NCBI RefSeq assembly: GCF_029223865.1
Contig: NZ_CP119520.1
Location: 62,001-126,000 of the forward strand
Direction: 5' to 3'
Length of the DNA stretch: 64,000 bases
Source: Telluria mixta
Lineage (GTDB): Bacteria; Pseudomonadota; Gammaproteobacteria; Burkholderiales; Burkholderiaceae_D
The notes under the pieces are model-generated. The model was not told where the DNA came from, searched no databases, and was given only the letters and a program-made list of their open reading frames with translations. Made by a program: the position numbers and the translations under genes. Positions 37,880-46,016 of this stretch are shown here, one piece after another (within the stretch, counting starts at the first letter, position 1; every line of letters begins with the position of its first letter).

Positions 37880-39259
37880 TTAAAACGCGTTCTCGCGCGT
37901 CAACACGACTTTTACGGTCTTGAGGACGATCCACAGATCCAGCCACAGCGACCAGTTGCGCAGGTAATCGAGGTCGTACTGGATACGCGCCTCCATCTTG
38001 TCCAGCGTGGCCGTTTCGCCACGCAGGCCGTTGACCTGGGCCCAGCCGGTAATGCCCGGTTTGACCTTATGGCGCAGCATGTATCCCTTGATCAGCTTGC
38101 GATACTGCTCGTTGTGCGCGACCGCGTGCGGACGCGGCCCGACGATGCTCATCCTGCCCTGCAACACGTTGACGAACTGCGGCAGTTCGTCGAGCGACGT
38201 GCGGCGCAGGAAGCGGCCGATGGGCGTCACGCGGTCGTCGTCCTTGCGCGCCTGCACGACGGCCGCGCCGTTTTCCGTCACCTTCATCGAGCGGAATTTG
38301 TAGACGATGATCTCTTCGCCATACAGGCCGTAGCGGCGCTGGCGGAAAATGATCGGGCCTGGCGAATCCATCCTCACGGCCACGGCGATCGCGAGCATCA
38401 GCGGCGCCAGCAACAGCAGGATGAGGCACGACAGTACGATGTCGGAGCCGCGCTTGATGGTGCTGTTCAGGCCCATGAACGGGGTCTCGCAGATCGCGAT
38501 CACGGGCATGCCGCCCACGTTGTCGAAGCGGGCCTGCATCAGGTCGAAGATGTAAACGTCCGGCAGGAAATAGACGGACGCGGTCGTGTCCTGCAGCTCG
38601 TCGATGAGCTTGCGGATGCGCGGCTGCGCCGAGATCGGCTGGCTGATGAAGATCATCTTGATGCCGTTATCGCGCACGTACTGCACCAGCTCGCTCGTCT
38701 TGCCCAGCATCGGGTGCGGCAGCTCGGCCGGGTGCCGTTCGCCGTCGCGGTCGTCGAAGAAGCCGCGCACCTGCATGAACAGGTTCGGATGGCGGTCGCA
38801 GATGCCGGCGAATTTCAGGCCCACGTCGTTGACGCCGACCACCACGACGGAGCGTACTTCCTTGTTGTTGCCGGGCCGGTTCGCCATGCGCACGGCGATG
38901 TGGCTGCCCAGCAAAATCAGCGGCGTGGCGACGGCCCAGGCGAGCAGCACGCGCTCGTCGTAATAGTATTTGAGGCCGCTGGACGAACCGAGGAACATCA
39001 GCACGGCGAGCGTCACGCACCAGCCGAAGATCGTGTCGCGCGCATAGGCCCACATGCGGCCGCTGCGCCACGTGCGGTACGGATCGACGTGCTGGTACAC
39101 GGCCGACGAGATGAAGAACGCCAACACCATCAACACCAGCAGGTAGCCCGAGAACGGTTCATGGAACAGCACCGCCGACAGGTACAGGGTGCCCATGATG
39201 ATCAGAGGATCGAGTACGCGCTGGAAAAACGAAATCAGCGGTATGTCATTGACGGTCAT
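37880..39259 (-). CDS. epsB: Priming sugar-phosphate transferase EpsB (polyisoprenyl-phosphate hexose-1-phosphate transferase)
   Basis: 459-residue inner-membrane protein that starts the repeat unit by moving a hexose-1-phosphate, most often glucose in this subgroup, to undecaprenyl phosphate. Four to five N-terminal membrane segments (about 5-120) precede a CoA-binding/Rossmann-like domain (VVVVGVNDVGLKFAG) and a C-terminal bacterial sugar transferase domain: KRGSDIVLSCLILLLL, SPGPIIFRQRRYG, FRSMKV, LDELPQFVNVLQGRMSIVGP. The start lies 23 bases after epsL. The frame open to 39772 is an epsL shadow. Confidence 0.94.
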   Translation of the reverse strand: MTVNDIPLISFFQRVLDPLIIMGTLYLSAVLFHEPFSGYLLVLMVLAFFISSAVYQHVDPYRTWRSGRMWAYARDTIFGWCVTLAVLMFLGSSSGLKYYYDERVLLAWAVATPLILLGSHIAVRMANRPGNNKEVRSVVVVGVNDVGLKFAGICDRHPNLFMQVRGFFDDRDGERHPAELPHPMLGKTSELVQYVRDNGIKMIFISQPISAQPRIRKLIDELQDTTASVYFLPDVYIFDLMQARFDNVGGMPVIAICETPFMGLNSTIKRGSDIVLSCLILLLLAPLMLAIAVAVRMDSPGPIIFRQRRYGLYGEEIIVYKFRSMKVTENGAAVVQARKDDDRVTPIGRFLRRTSLDELPQFVNVLQGRMSIVGPRPHAVAHNEQYRKLIKGYMLRHKVKPGITGWAQVNGLRGETATLDKMEARIQYDLDYLRNWSLWLDLWIVLKTVKVVLTRENAF

Positions 39260-39282
39260 AAGGACAATCAGAAACTGCGCAA

Positions 39283-40479
39283 TCAGAACTGCGCATTGGC
39301 CGACAGCGACACGCTGTTCGACTTGAAGCTGCCCGTACCGAGCACCGGCGATCCGCTGCGCGCCTGATGCGCCAGCCCGGCCGATACCTGGATGGTCGGC
39401 CGCGGCGTCCACGTCGCGGACAGGCTCTGCGTGCGGATGGAATCGCGGATGTCGCCCGCGTTGGCGAACGTCTCGCGCGCGTTGTAGTTGCGCCGCTCGT
39501 AGACGGCGTCGGCATTCACCTTGATCTTGGCCGTCGCATCCCACTGCGCGCCCACGCTGGCGCCCTTGTTCAGCGTATAGCTCACGACCGTGCTCTCCAG
39601 CGGCGCGAAGTCGCGCCAGACGGCGGCGCGGTACGTCATCTTGCCGCGCGGCTGGTACGTGGCCTTGACCTTGCCGGCCACGCCGCTCGTCTTGCCCGTG
39701 CCGAACGAAGGCTGGTCGCGCCGTGTGTAGCCGACCAGGGCGTCGAACGTCGTGGAGCCCGTCGCGATCCACAGCACACGTGCCTTCAGTTCATCCTGCG
39801 TGAAATTGTCGTTGAGAAGGTTCGGACCGACGGGGCGCGGATAGGGATATTTGCCCTTGACCCGCCGCGCCACGAGGCCGACCGTGCTGCCGCTGCTGGG
39901 CAGGTAATCGAGCTCGACCTCACTCGAGTCCTCCGTGCGGTTGTTGTAGCGCTGGGCGAACAGCTCGTAGTCGTACTTGTCGCGCTGGAAGCCCGTGCGC
40001 ACGCGCCAGGACGAGTGGAAGCGCCACGCGCCTTCCGCGAACTGGCTGCGGCTGCGGCGAAGGTTGCGCTCGTTGCTCTGGAAATCAGTGTAGGGCGCCA
40101 GCACCTGCTGGTAGGTGGTGCCGACCTTGCCTTCGAGGTGGTTGCCGAGTTGCCAGAACCAGGTTGCCTGCAAGTCCTTGCCATCGTAATTCAGCTGTTT
40201 GAAATGGTCGAAGTCGTACTTCGACAGCTTGGCCACGATGGAAATCCGCTGGCGGCTGTAGGTCTTATCGAAGATCAATCCACCCTCGCGCATCCACCAC
40301 GAATCGGCGCGGGTGCCATCGAAGCCGGGCTGGCCTTCGGGGATACGCAGCAGGTTGTCGTCGTGGCCGTAGCCAACGCCGGCATAGAGGTGGAGCGCAT
40401 CGCTGGGGCCGGCACCGGCGGGCAAGGTGAACAGGGTGCAGAGCAACAGGGCAAGGGGACGCACGCGGAAATTCAGCAT
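39283..40479 (-). CDS. epsL: Outer-membrane beta-barrel protein EpsL of the XrtB EPS locus
   Basis: 398 residues with a signal peptide (to about Ala23, LPAGA). The body is rich in alternating aromatic and polar strands, with the opening LYAGVGYGHDDNLLRIP and a C-terminal Phe in VSLSANAQF, an outer-membrane barrel signature. It matches the EpsL family of XrtB loci, proposed to form or support the export pore with EpsE. It follows the CAAX-protease gene by 38 bases and precedes epsB. Confidence 0.9.
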   Translation of the reverse strand: MLNFRVRPLALLLCTLFTLPAGAGPSDALHLYAGVGYGHDDNLLRIPEGQPGFDGTRADSWWMREGGLIFDKTYSRQRISIVAKLSKYDFDHFKQLNYDGKDLQATWFWQLGNHLEGKVGTTYQQVLAPYTDFQSNERNLRRSRSQFAEGAWRFHSSWRVRTGFQRDKYDYELFAQRYNNRTEDSSEVELDYLPSSGSTVGLVARRVKGKYPYPRPVGPNLLNDNFTQDELKARVLWIATGSTTFDALVGYTRRDQPSFGTGKTSGVAGKVKATYQPRGKMTYRAAVWRDFAPLESTVVSYTLNKGASVGAQWDATAKIKVNADAVYERRNYNARETFANAGDIRDSIRTQSLSATWTPRPTIQVSAGLAHQARSGSPVLGTGSFKSNSVSLSANAQF

Positions 40480-40517
40480 GATGGTTTATCTTTTTCTTGA
40501 AGTTAATGGCGGACGGC

Positions 40518-41243
40518 TTACCAGTAAGACCAACTGCCGGTCCGAACCACCCACACACCCAGCAGGCCGTTGGTGACGGCGTGTGCCAGGATCGGCGACC
40601 ACAAGTTGCGGTGACGCATGTACAGCAGACTGTAGGCCGCGCCCGCAACGATCCCGGCAAGCCAGAGGTTATGTTCGACACCGAACAGCACGACGGTGAT
40701 CACGAAACTTTTGATGGTGAGTTGAGAGGGCACAACCGACTCGAAGTCGGGCGCATCGACCCATCGCATCAAGAAAGAGCGCCAGAACAACTCTTCCATG
40801 ACAGGCACGACGAGCGCCGCGCCGGCGATGCGGATCGCAACGAGCAGCCAGTCGATGCGGCCATCGACGCGTGGATCGAAGCCGGATGGGGAACCGACGA
40901 CCATCCAGTCAGCGTCCAGGCTGATCCACAGCACGAGCACGAGCACGCCCGTCGCCAGCGCGGTGAGCAGCTGCGACGGTGTGAGATAAAAGGGGGAAAG
41001 TTCTCGATACTGGCGCCAGAACAGCGCCAGCAACAGGGCCACGAGGGCGATCTTGGCGGGGTACAGCCAGCGCAGGGCGTCCTGCGGGACACCCAGGCGT
41101 TCGAGCACGTCGCCGATGACGATGAAGGCCAGGTAGGCGGCGAAAGGCAGGATGCGAAGCCAGGCCGCGCGGTTGAACATCGGAGCGTCGGCGGAGATGG
41201 CTGCCGTGGCGGGCACGGCGCAGCGGTCTTCATGCTCAGTCAA
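40518..41243 (-). CDS. CAAX prenyl protease-related membrane protein (TIGR03008-type)
   Basis: 241 residues, about seven membrane segments. CPBP-type motifs are present in order: VMEELFWRSFLMRW (EExxxR), FGVEHNLWLAG (FxxxH), and ILAHAVTNGLLG (HxxxN). TIGR03008 members occur with exosortase loci; the substrate is unknown. The start is a TTG at 41243 with a strong GGAGGA five bases upstream. The nearest ATG lies 21 codons further in, without a Shine-Dalgarno, and longer frames overlap uup. First gene of the EPS block in transcription order. Confidence 0.87.
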   Translation of the reverse strand: MTEHEDRCAVPATAAISADAPMFNRAAWLRILPFAAYLAFIVIGDVLERLGVPQDALRWLYPAKIALVALLLALFWRQYRELSPFYLTPSQLLTALATGVLVLVLWISLDADWMVVGSPSGFDPRVDGRIDWLLVAIRIAGAALVVPVMEELFWRSFLMRWVDAPDFESVVPSQLTIKSFVITVVLFGVEHNLWLAGIVAGAAYSLLYMRHRNLWSPILAHAVTNGLLGVWVVRTGSWSYW

Positions 41244-41298
41244 TGTTCCTCCGTCAGCGGGCGCCTGGCCCGCGCTCAGCGATGCGCTAACGCATGGG

Positions 41299-43215
41299 CT
41301 ATTCTCCCCGTGCGCGCGCTTCGAGGACTTCCCAACGCTCCAGGGCGTCGAGCAGCAGCTCCTCGATTTCAGCGTAACGCGCATTGATCCGGCGCGCGTC
41401 AGCGGGATTGGTCTTGTAGAAGTCGGGCGCATTCAGCTGTGCCGTGATGGCCGACTGCTCGTCTTCAAGGCTGGCGATAAGCTGAGGCAACTCCTCCAGC
41501 TCTCGCTGCTCCTTGTAACTCAACTTTACCTTCTTGCCGGGCGCGTTCTGTGCGCTGGATGACATATCCTGCGCTTTCGCCGGCGGGGCCTTTTGTGCTA
41601 CCGCGGGCGCGGGCGTGGGGGTCGCTTTCACGCGTTCCCAGTCGCTATAGCCACCGACAAATTCGCGCCATGCCCCCTGCCCTTCGGACACGATGACTTG
41701 CGTGACGACGTTGTCGAGGAACGTGCGGTCGTGGCTGACGAGGAACACGGTGCCCGTGTAATCCGTCAACAGTTCTTCGAGCAGTTCGAGCGTATCGATG
41801 TCGAGGTCGTTGGTCGGTTCGTCGAGCACGAGGCAGTTGGCCGGCTTGGCGAACAGCCGCGCCAGCAGCAGGCGGTTACGCTCGCCGCCGGACAGCGATT
41901 TCACGGGCGAACGCGCGCGCTCGGGCGCGAACAGGAAGTCGCCCAGGTAGCTCATCACGTGCTTGCGCTGGCCGTTGATCTCGACCCAGTCGCTGCCCGG
42001 CGCGATCGTATCGGCCAGCGTCGCTTCCTCGTTCAGCTGCGCGCGCATCTGGTCGAAGTAAGCGACGTTCAAACGCGTGCCCAGCTTGACGTTGCCGCTG
42101 TCCACCGTCTCTTCGCCAAGAATGATTTTCAGCAGCGTCGTCTTGCCCGCGCCGTTCGGCCCGATCAGGCCGACCTTGTCGCCGCGCATGATCGTGCCCG
42201 TGAAGTTGCTGACGATCGTTTTCTCGCCATAGGCCTTCGAGATGTTTTCCAGTTCCGCGACGATCTTGCCGGAACGCTCCCCGGTCGCGACGTCGATCCG
42301 CACCTGGCCTTGCTGGTCGCGGCGCGCGGAACGCTGCAGGCGCAAGTCTTCCAGGCGGCGCACACGGCCTTCGTTGCGGGTGCGGCGCGCTTCCACGCCC
42401 TTGCGGATCCACACCTCTTCCTGTGCAAGCACCTTGTCGAACTTGGCGTTCTCGACCTCTTCGATCGCGAGCAGTTCTTTCTTGCGCTCCTGGTACTTGC
42501 TGAAATTGCCGGGGAACGACAGCAGGCGGCCGCGGTCCAGTTCGATGATGCGCGTGGCGACGTTGTCGAGAAAGCGGCGGTCGTGGGTGATGAACAGCAC
42601 GGAGCCGCGGAATTCGCGCAGCAGGCCTTCCAGCCACTGGATCGACGTGAAGTCCAGGTGGTTCGTCGGTTCGTCCAGCAGCAGCACGTCCGGGCCGGAC
42701 ACGAGCGCGACGGCCAGCGCCACGCGCTTCTGCATGCCGCCCGACAAGGTGCCCATCTTCGCATCGCCCGCGAGGCCCAGGCGGCCCAGCGTCGTCTCGA
42801 CCCGGTTGCCGAGGTTCCACGCATCCGTCGCGTCGAGTTTCACTTGCAGATCGTGCATGCGCTCCATGATGGCGTCGTCATTGCCATGACCGAATTGCCC
42901 CGTCAGCGACTCGTATTCCGCGAGCATCGCCTGCTGGTCGCCCATGCCCATGGCGACCGCGTCGAACACCGTCATCTCCGGATCGAACACGGGTTCCTGC
43001 TCGACGTACGCGATCTTGACGTTCTGCTGCATGACGAGCAGGCCGTCGTCCAGTTTCGAACGGCCGGAAATGATTTTCAGCAGCGACGATTTGCCGGTGC
43101 CGTTGCGGCCGATGAGGCCGACGCGTTCGCCGGCTTCCAGCGAGAAATCGGCATGGTCGAGCAGCGCGACGTGGCCGAATGCCAGTTGCGCGGAAGAGAG
43201 GGAAATGACAGCCAT
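41299..43215 (-). CDS. uup: ABC-F ATPase Uup
   Basis: 638-residue soluble twin-ATPase of the ABC-F family, which acts on ribosomes or DNA and not in transport. Two complete ABC cassettes are visible: GRNGTGKSS, LSGGMQKR, LLLDEPTNHLD; and GPNGAGKTT, LSGGERNR, LVLDEPTNDLD. Between them is the charged inter-domain linker. The C-terminal 90 residues form a coiled-coil tail (LSYKEQRELEELPQLIASLE) that is diagnostic of Uup. It starts at ATG 43215; the tRNA gene lies 66 bases upstream. Confidence 0.93.
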   Translation of the reverse strand: MAVISLSSAQLAFGHVALLDHADFSLEAGERVGLIGRNGTGKSSLLKIISGRSKLDDGLLVMQQNVKIAYVEQEPVFDPEMTVFDAVAMGMGDQQAMLAEYESLTGQFGHGNDDAIMERMHDLQVKLDATDAWNLGNRVETTLGRLGLAGDAKMGTLSGGMQKRVALAVALVSGPDVLLLDEPTNHLDFTSIQWLEGLLREFRGSVLFITHDRRFLDNVATRIIELDRGRLLSFPGNFSKYQERKKELLAIEEVENAKFDKVLAQEEVWIRKGVEARRTRNEGRVRRLEDLRLQRSARRDQQGQVRIDVATGERSGKIVAELENISKAYGEKTIVSNFTGTIMRGDKVGLIGPNGAGKTTLLKIILGEETVDSGNVKLGTRLNVAYFDQMRAQLNEEATLADTIAPGSDWVEINGQRKHVMSYLGDFLFAPERARSPVKSLSGGERNRLLLARLFAKPANCLVLDEPTNDLDIDTLELLEELLTDYTGTVFLVSHDRTFLDNVVTQVIVSEGQGAWREFVGGYSDWERVKATPTPAPAVAQKAPPAKAQDMSSSAQNAPGKKVKLSYKEQRELEELPQLIASLEDEQSAITAQLNAPDFYKTNPADARRINARYAEIEELLLDALERWEVLEARARGE

Positions 43216-43281
43216 GGTGTGAGCGGCCGCGACGCCGATCGGTTCGCGGACTTCCGTAAAAAGTGTGGGAGGCGGTGGAAG

Positions 43282-43356
43282 TGGTGTCGCCAGCAGGAAT
43301 CGAACCTGCATCTAAGTCTTAGGAGGACCTTGTACTATCCATTGTACTATGGCGAC
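43282..43356 (-). tRNA. tRNA-Arg (anticodon CCT)
   Basis: Complete cloverleaf on the minus strand: acceptor stem GTCGCCA/TGGCGAC, D stem GTAC/GTAC, anticodon stem AGGTC/GACTT with loop CTCCTAA (anticodon CCT, reads AGG), T arm GCAGG-TTCGATT-CCTGC, discriminator A and an encoded CCA. 75 nt including CCA. Confidence 0.97.
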
Positions 43357-43378
43357 ACTCTGCGTACTGCAGCCAGCT

Positions 43379-43407
43379 ATTCTACAGCAGCCACGCCCCT
43401 CCCACAA
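43379..43407 (-). promoter_or_regulatory. Promoter of tRNA-Arg(CCT)
   Basis: TTGTGG and TAGAAT, 17 bases apart, on the minus strand. The predicted transcription start lies about 15 bases before the tRNA 5' end. uup, 66 bases past the tRNA, may be read from the same promoter. Confidence 0.6.
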
Positions 43408-43774
43408 CGTTCGCCCCCTCTCCAGGCGTCCGCACGTTTATCAGAGTCGTAATTCGGGATTATTCAAAGCAATAAAAATAACCCGATAAAAACCGCTTTT
43501 ATCCAAATCCATTCGGTCGAAAGAATTGTAACGTTTGATTGGACATGCTGGACGCATTTGCAAACTGCATGTTATATTTTTTCCCCGTCGTTTTAACAAT
43601 CGACGTTCCTGAAAATGCATCGAAACGGTGCATTGCACCGTTTTGGTTCAATCCAAATCAAACGTTCATGAATCCGATTCATCGGCCAAAACCCGATGTA
43701 AATCGTTATATCGCCATGCGCAAAACGAATAAGCGCATTCTGACTGACAACCATCGTTCTTCCGCGAGATTCTC
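43408..43774. other. AT-rich intergenic region upstream of the SulP/carbonic anhydrase gene
   Basis: Divergent spacer between the tRNA promoter and the plus-strand transporter gene. It is markedly AT-rich and holds a perfect palindrome (43623-43643). Short open frames here have no Shine-Dalgarno and no recognisable product. Confidence 0.5.
43623..43643. promoter_or_regulatory. Perfect palindrome upstream of the transporter gene
   Basis: Arms AAACGGTGCA (43623-43632) and TGCACCGTTT (43634-43643) are exact complements around one central base, 131 bases upstream of the SulP start. It looks like a dyad operator; as a hairpin the one-base loop would be too tight. Confidence 0.5.
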
Positions 43775-45973
43775 ATGCATACGAATACCCTCAAGTACGA
43801 TTTGCCGGCCGGCATAGTAGTGTTTCTTGTCGCCTTGCCCCTGTGTCTCGGTATTGCCCTCGCCTCGGGCGCACCTTTGTTTTCCGGGATTATTTCCGGC
43901 ATTATCGGCGGCATCGTCGTCGGTGCCATCAGCGGTTCCCACACGAGCGTCAGCGGCCCCGCGGCCGGGCTGGCGGCCGTCGTCCTCGCCTCGATCACGA
44001 AACTCGGCGCCTTCGAGATCCTGCTCGTGGCCATATTGATTGCCGGCGTAATGCAATTGGCCATGGGTTTCGCCCGTGCCGGCTTTATCGCCAATTACAT
44101 TCCGTCGAACGTGATCAAGGGATTACTCGCGGCGATCGGCATTCTGCTGATTCTCAAACAGATTCCCCATGCGATCGGTTATGACGCCAATCCGGCCGAT
44201 GAAACGTCGTTCATCCAGGCCAATGGCGAAAACACGTTTTCCGCCATTGCGCACGCATTCAATGCAATCACGCCCGGCGCCATGATCATTGCACTGCTGT
44301 CGATGCTGATCCTGGTGTATTGGGACAAAACGCCATTAAAAAACATCAAATTGCTGCCGGCGCCATTGTTCGTCGTGGCATTGGGCGTTGCACTGAATGT
44401 GACATTCGATCGTTTCTTTCCTGCACTGAGCATCGATCCGGAACACCTCGTCGATATCCCGCCCATCGATATCGGCAACCTGGGTGCTTACCTGCATTTC
44501 CCGGACCTCGCCCATTTCACGAACCACGACGTGTGGATCGTCGGCTTCACGATCGCGATCGTCGCGTCGCTGGAGACGCTGCTGAACGTGGAAGCGGTCG
44601 ACAAGCTCGATCCGCACAAGCGCGAAACGCCGACGAACCGCGAACTCGTCGCGCAAGGCGTCGGCAATATCTGCGCCGGCCTGCTGGGCGGCCTGCCCGT
44701 CACGTCCGTCATCGTGCGCAGTTCCGTCAACATCCAGAACGACAACCGCACGAAGGCGTCGACCATCGTTCACGGCCTGCTGCTGCTCGCCAGCGTGCTC
44801 GTACTGGCGCCCATGCTGAACCTGATCCCGCTCGCCGCGCTGGCCGCGATCCTCATCGTGACGGGCTACAAGCTGGCCAAGGTCTCGCTGTTCCGCGACA
44901 TGTACAAGAAGGGCTGGTCGCAGTTCGTGCCGTTCGCCGTCACCGTCGCCGCGATCGTGCTGACGGACCTGCTGACCGGCGTGCTGATCGGCCTCGCCGC
45001 CGCCCTGTTCTACCTGATGCGCAGCCACTTCAAGAATCCGTTCTCGATGGAACAGTACCGCCTGCACATCGGCGAAGTCGTCAAGATGGAATTGCCGAAC
45101 CAGGTGTCGTTCCTGAACAAAGCGACGATCAAGAGCGCGCTGTGGGAAATCCCGGAGAACGCGAACGTGCTGATCGACGCGGCCAACTCGGACTACATCG
45201 ACCACGACGTGCTGGAAGTCATCAACGACTATCGCGTCGTGGCGGCGGAACGCAACGTCAAGCTGAACGTCGTCGGGCTGCGCGACGAATACGTCCTGCA
45301 CGACCCGATCCAGTTCGTGCCCGCCCTCGACAAGGACACGCAGACCAGGCTGGCTCCGGAAGACGTGCTGCAACTGCTGCGCGACGGCAACGAGCGCTTC
45401 CGCGCGGGCCGCACGACCAAGAAATACTATCTGCACCAGGTCGAGGCGACGGCGGGCGGACAGCACCCGATGGCCGTCGTCGTCAACTGCATCGATTCGC
45501 GCACGTCGCCGGAAATCATCTTCGATGCCGGCCTGGGCGATTTGCTGACGATCCGCATCGCCGGCAACGTGATCAGCCGCGAGATCATCGGCAGCCTGGA
45601 GATCGCCCATAAACTGGGCGCGAAACTGATCGTCGTGAAAGGCCACTCGAGCTGCGGCGCGATCGGCCTCGCGCTGCAGAACGAAGGCGCGCACAGCATG
45701 GGGGCGATCACGGGCAAGATCCGCAAGGCGGTCGACCAGTGCAAGTGCGGCGCCCACCATCCGCTGGACAGCAAGGCGATGCTCGAGGACGTCACGCGCC
45801 GCAACATCGAGAACTCGCTGGATGAGATCATCGCCGGCAGCGCCTTCCTGCGCGAGCGCATCGCGCGCGGCGAGATGGGTCTCGTGGGCGCGTACCACGA
45901 CATCGCGACGCGCACCGTGCACTTCGGTGAACTCGTCACGCTGGACGACGGCCGGAACGACCTGGCCGCCTGA
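43775..45973 (+). CDS. SulP-family bicarbonate-type transporter fused to beta-carbonic anhydrase
   Basis: 732 residues. Domain order: SulP membrane domain (1-425, about 12 helices, starting LPAGIVVFLVALPLCLGIAL with SGSHTSVSGPAAGLAAVV), a STAS domain (about 430-530), and a beta-carbonic anhydrase (about 550-732). The zinc ligands are present: Cys572 and Asp574 (NCIDSRT), His624 and Cys627 (GHSSCGA). The fusion is a known class thought to import and hydrate/dehydrate inorganic carbon; transport substrate is inferred. It is a single-gene plus-strand unit. Shine-Dalgarno is weak. Confidence 0.95.
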   Translation: MHTNTLKYDLPAGIVVFLVALPLCLGIALASGAPLFSGIISGIIGGIVVGAISGSHTSVSGPAAGLAAVVLASITKLGAFEILLVAILIAGVMQLAMGFARAGFIANYIPSNVIKGLLAAIGILLILKQIPHAIGYDANPADETSFIQANGENTFSAIAHAFNAITPGAMIIALLSMLILVYWDKTPLKNIKLLPAPLFVVALGVALNVTFDRFFPALSIDPEHLVDIPPIDIGNLGAYLHFPDLAHFTNHDVWIVGFTIAIVASLETLLNVEAVDKLDPHKRETPTNRELVAQGVGNICAGLLGGLPVTSVIVRSSVNIQNDNRTKASTIVHGLLLLASVLVLAPMLNLIPLAALAAILIVTGYKLAKVSLFRDMYKKGWSQFVPFAVTVAAIVLTDLLTGVLIGLAAALFYLMRSHFKNPFSMEQYRLHIGEVVKMELPNQVSFLNKATIKSALWEIPENANVLIDAANSDYIDHDVLEVINDYRVVAAERNVKLNVVGLRDEYVLHDPIQFVPALDKDTQTRLAPEDVLQLLRDGNERFRAGRTTKKYYLHQVEATAGGQHPMAVVVNCIDSRTSPEIIFDAGLGDLLTIRIAGNVISREIIGSLEIAHKLGAKLIVVKGHSSCGAIGLALQNEGAHSMGAITGKIRKAVDQCKCGAHHPLDSKAMLEDVTRRNIENSLDEIIAGSAFLRERIARGEMGLVGAYHDIATRTVHFGELVTLDDGRNDLAA

Positions 45974-45989
45974 CGTTCAACCGACAAGC

Positions 45990-46016
45990 CCGAAGCCGCC
46001 GCTCAGGCGGCTTCGG
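45990..46016. terminator. Hairpin between the convergent transporter and kinase genes
   Basis: Perfect 11-base stem CCGAAGCCGCC/GGCGGCTTCGG with loop GCTCA. It includes the last codons of the kinase gene. No U-run on either side, so termination efficiency is uncertain. Confidence 0.5.

Noticed and set aside
37880..39772. Extended EpsB frame
   Set aside because: The first 170 codons overlap epsL out of frame. The ATG at 39259 gives the normal family N-terminus.
43282..43356. tRNA as an integration site for a genomic island
   Set aside because: I saw no second copy of the tRNA 3' end, no integrase and no mobile genes near it in the window.
43441..43638. 65-codon minus-strand frame beside the tRNA
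   Set aside because: No ribosome site, and it lies across the palindrome and promoter region.
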